From: Methanobacteriota archaeon
GTDB lineage: Archaea; Thermoplasmatota; Thermoplasmata; RBG-16-68-12
Assembly (NCBI GenBank): GCA_005878995.1
Contig: VBME01000100.1
Span: 1-6,988, forward strand
Direction: 5' to 3'
DNA: 6,988 bases
Below are positions 5,705-6,988 of the stretch, piece by piece. Made by a program: the position numbers and the translations under genes. Position 1 is the first letter of the stretch, and the number at the start of each line of letters is the position of its first letter. Under the pieces are notes generated by a model, which saw only the letters and a program-made list of their open reading frames with translations, was not told where the DNA came from and made no database searches.

Positions 5705-6988
5705 TCAGCGAGGCGGCGGTGGGGGAGGCGGACTCCTCGGAGGCGGCGCTCGTTCCCTCTCCTCCTCCTTTGCGGCGCGTCGTCTCCGGACCATCGCCAC
5801 GGCCACCGCGATGACGATGATGGCCACGATGCCCAACGGGATGCCGTAGTTGATGAACGGATTCGGGGCGGCGCTCGTTCCTCCCCCGCCACCGGCCGCG
5901 GGGACCTGGATCGTCACGTTCACGAACTTCGTCACGTAGTGCGGCAAGCTGCCGCCCGTCTGGTTGTCCGTGACGGTGGCGGTGACCGTGTACCGGCCCA
6001 CGGCGGTATAGACGTGGCTGGCCGTCACAGTCCGCTGGGTTGTCGATGCAGGGGTCGTGCTCGTCCCGGTCTTTCCGTCGCCGAAGACCCAGATGATGAA
6101 CAGGCTGTCGTTGTCTTGGTCCGCGACCTGCAGCGAGAACGTCGTCGTGGAGTTCGGCAATCCGAACGTCCCGTTGCTCAAGGTCGCCGCGAAGGAGCCG
6201 ACCTGGGGCGGTGAGTTCGCGCCGGGCGAGTACGTCGTGATCGTGACGGTCGTGCTGGCGCAGGCCGGCCACTCCGAGTCCGTCACGCGGACCTTCGCCG
6301 TGTAGGATCCGGCCTGGGCGTACACGTGCTGCACGGATCCCGCGGTCGTGTTCGTGAACGAGCCGTCCCCGAAGTCCCAGGCGTAGTTTGTGATGTCGCT
6401 CTCCGGGTCCGTCGCGGTCACCGCGAGGGTCGTCGGGAGCGTCGTGAAGTACGAGACTTGCGGGAAGCTCGCGATCGTCGGCGGGCCGTTATCGAGCGGG
6501 GCCACCTGGAACCACAGGTTCGGCAGGTCGCTGTCCGGGGTGATTCCGACCGACTGGCTCCAGTTGCCAAAGTTCGTCCAGCCCGCGGTGTAGTCCGGCG
6601 GTCGCCCCACGGTCGCGGCGTACAAGTCGAGCCGGTAGTACGGCAGGATGTACGAATGGTATTCGTAGACCATCTTCTGGAGGGTGTCCGTGAGGGTCCG
6701 CCGCGCGGCAGGGTCGAGGGTCACCAGCGACTGGGCGTAGACGCCGTCGAACGTCGCGTTGCTGTAGAAGTTGTCGCTCGTGGGCCCGATGGCTCCCGTC
6801 GTCTCGACTTCCATCACGTCGAGGGCGGGGTCCGAAGCGGGCGTGAAGATCCAGTCCCAGAACCAGATGTCGTAGTCGCCTGTGAACCACGCCCCGCTCA
6901 GCTGGCTCACGCTCTCCAAGGAGTAGCCGGGCAGGTTGTGCGAGGTCAGGGTCTGGATGCCCGTCTGACCGAGCCACGCGGTGATGTT
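5705..6988 (-). CDS. Family 5 solute-binding protein, C-terminal part, with two PKD domains and a C-terminal membrane anchor (5' end outside the window)
   Basis: This is the substrate-capturing lipoprotein-like component of a peptide/nickel-type ABC importer, acting on the outer face of the membrane. The frame is open to the window edge, so 427 residues are visible and the N-terminus is missing. Residues 1-165 look like the end of an SBP_bac_5 domain, including the motif WFWDWIFTPASDP near residue 42 and a YHSYILPYYRLDLY stretch near 110. Two PKD domains follow, at about 168-253 (core WDFGDG at 204-209) and 258-362 (core WVFGDG at 300-305). A glycine linker, a single helix at about 380-400, four arginines and a proline-rich tail end the protein at a TGA. 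PKD domains probably act as a stalk (inference). Eight N-X-S/T sequons precede the helix. The permease genes follow 44 bases downstream. The substrate cannot be told from this part. A TTG at 6919 is internal, not the start. Confidence 0.9.
   Translation of the reverse strand, partial: NITAWLGQTGIQTLTSHNLPGYSLESVSQLSGAWFTGDYDIWFWDWIFTPASDPALDVMEVETTGAIGPTSDNFYSNATFDGVYAQSLVTLDPAARRTLTDTLQKMVYEYHSYILPYYRLDLYAATVGRPPDYTAGWTNFGNWSQSVGITPDSDLPNLWFQVAPLDNGPPTIASFPQVSYFTTLPTTLAVTATDPESDITNYAWDFGDGSFTNTTAGSVQHVYAQAGSYTAKVRVTDSEWPACASTTVTITTYSPGANSPPQVGSFAATLSNGTFGLPNSTTTFSLQVADQDNDSLFIIWVFGDGKTGTSTTPASTTQRTVTASHVYTAVGRYTVTATVTDNQTGGSLPHYVTKFVNVTIQVPAAGGGGGTSAAPNPFINYGIPLGIVAIIVIAVAVAMVRRRRAAKEEERERAPPPRSPPPPPPPR

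Noticed and set aside
3357..5849. A plus-strand open frame of 830 codons opposite dppB and dppC
   Set aside because: Its product is almost entirely Arg, Asp, Glu and Pro with no domain, which is the usual antisense shadow of GC-rich genes. The minus-strand permeases have clear helices and EAA loops.
1..6988. CRISPR arrays, tRNA or rRNA genes, and insertion sequences
   Set aside because: I saw no spaced short repeats, no cloverleaf or rRNA signature, and no transposase or terminal inverted repeats. The only long repeat is the dppD paralogue tract.

Overview
The window holds six genes, all on the minus strand, that together make a peptide/opine/nickel-type (Dpp/Opp, family 5) ABC importer. Transcription runs from base 6988 toward base 1. 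The DNA is GC-rich. The host is most likely an archaeon, perhaps a GC-rich uncultured member of the Thermoplasmatota. The reason is the solute-binding protein, which is held to the membrane by a C-terminal helix behind PKD domains, as in many archaea, and carries many N-glycosylation sequons. Good Shine-Dalgarno sites and tight gene packing are compatible with this. The phylum is an inference.

Layout in transcription order: (1) the 3' part of the solute-binding protein gene, 6988-5705, cut by the window edge, ending in two PKD domains, one transmembrane helix and a proline-rich tail; (2) inner permease dppB, 5660-4641; (3) inner permease dppC, 4628-3681; (4) ATPase dppD, 3679-2681; (5) ATPase dppF, 2684-894, greatly enlarged; (6) after a 102-base gap, the first 263 codons of a second dppD-type ATPase, 791-1, cut by the other edge. 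Genes 2 to 5 are separated by 12 bases or fewer, or overlap, so they almost certainly share one transcript. Gene 6 may be the next gene of that transcript or the first gene of a second ABC locus.

The binding protein captures substrate outside the cell, DppB and DppC form the channel, and DppD and DppF form the asymmetric ATPase pair. The main surprise is DppF: a block of about 190 residues with four predicted transmembrane helices lies between its Walker A motif and its Q-loop, while every catalytic motif is kept. A second extra block of about 83 residues separates the third and fourth cysteines of its C-terminal cysteine motif. Other oddities: neither dppD nor dppF has a usable ATG, GTG or TTG start, and both appear to start at CTG; the dppD/dppF junction has a nine-base Shine-Dalgarno match placed oddly; and the two dppD paralogues share a 69-base perfectly identical tract that looks like gene conversion.
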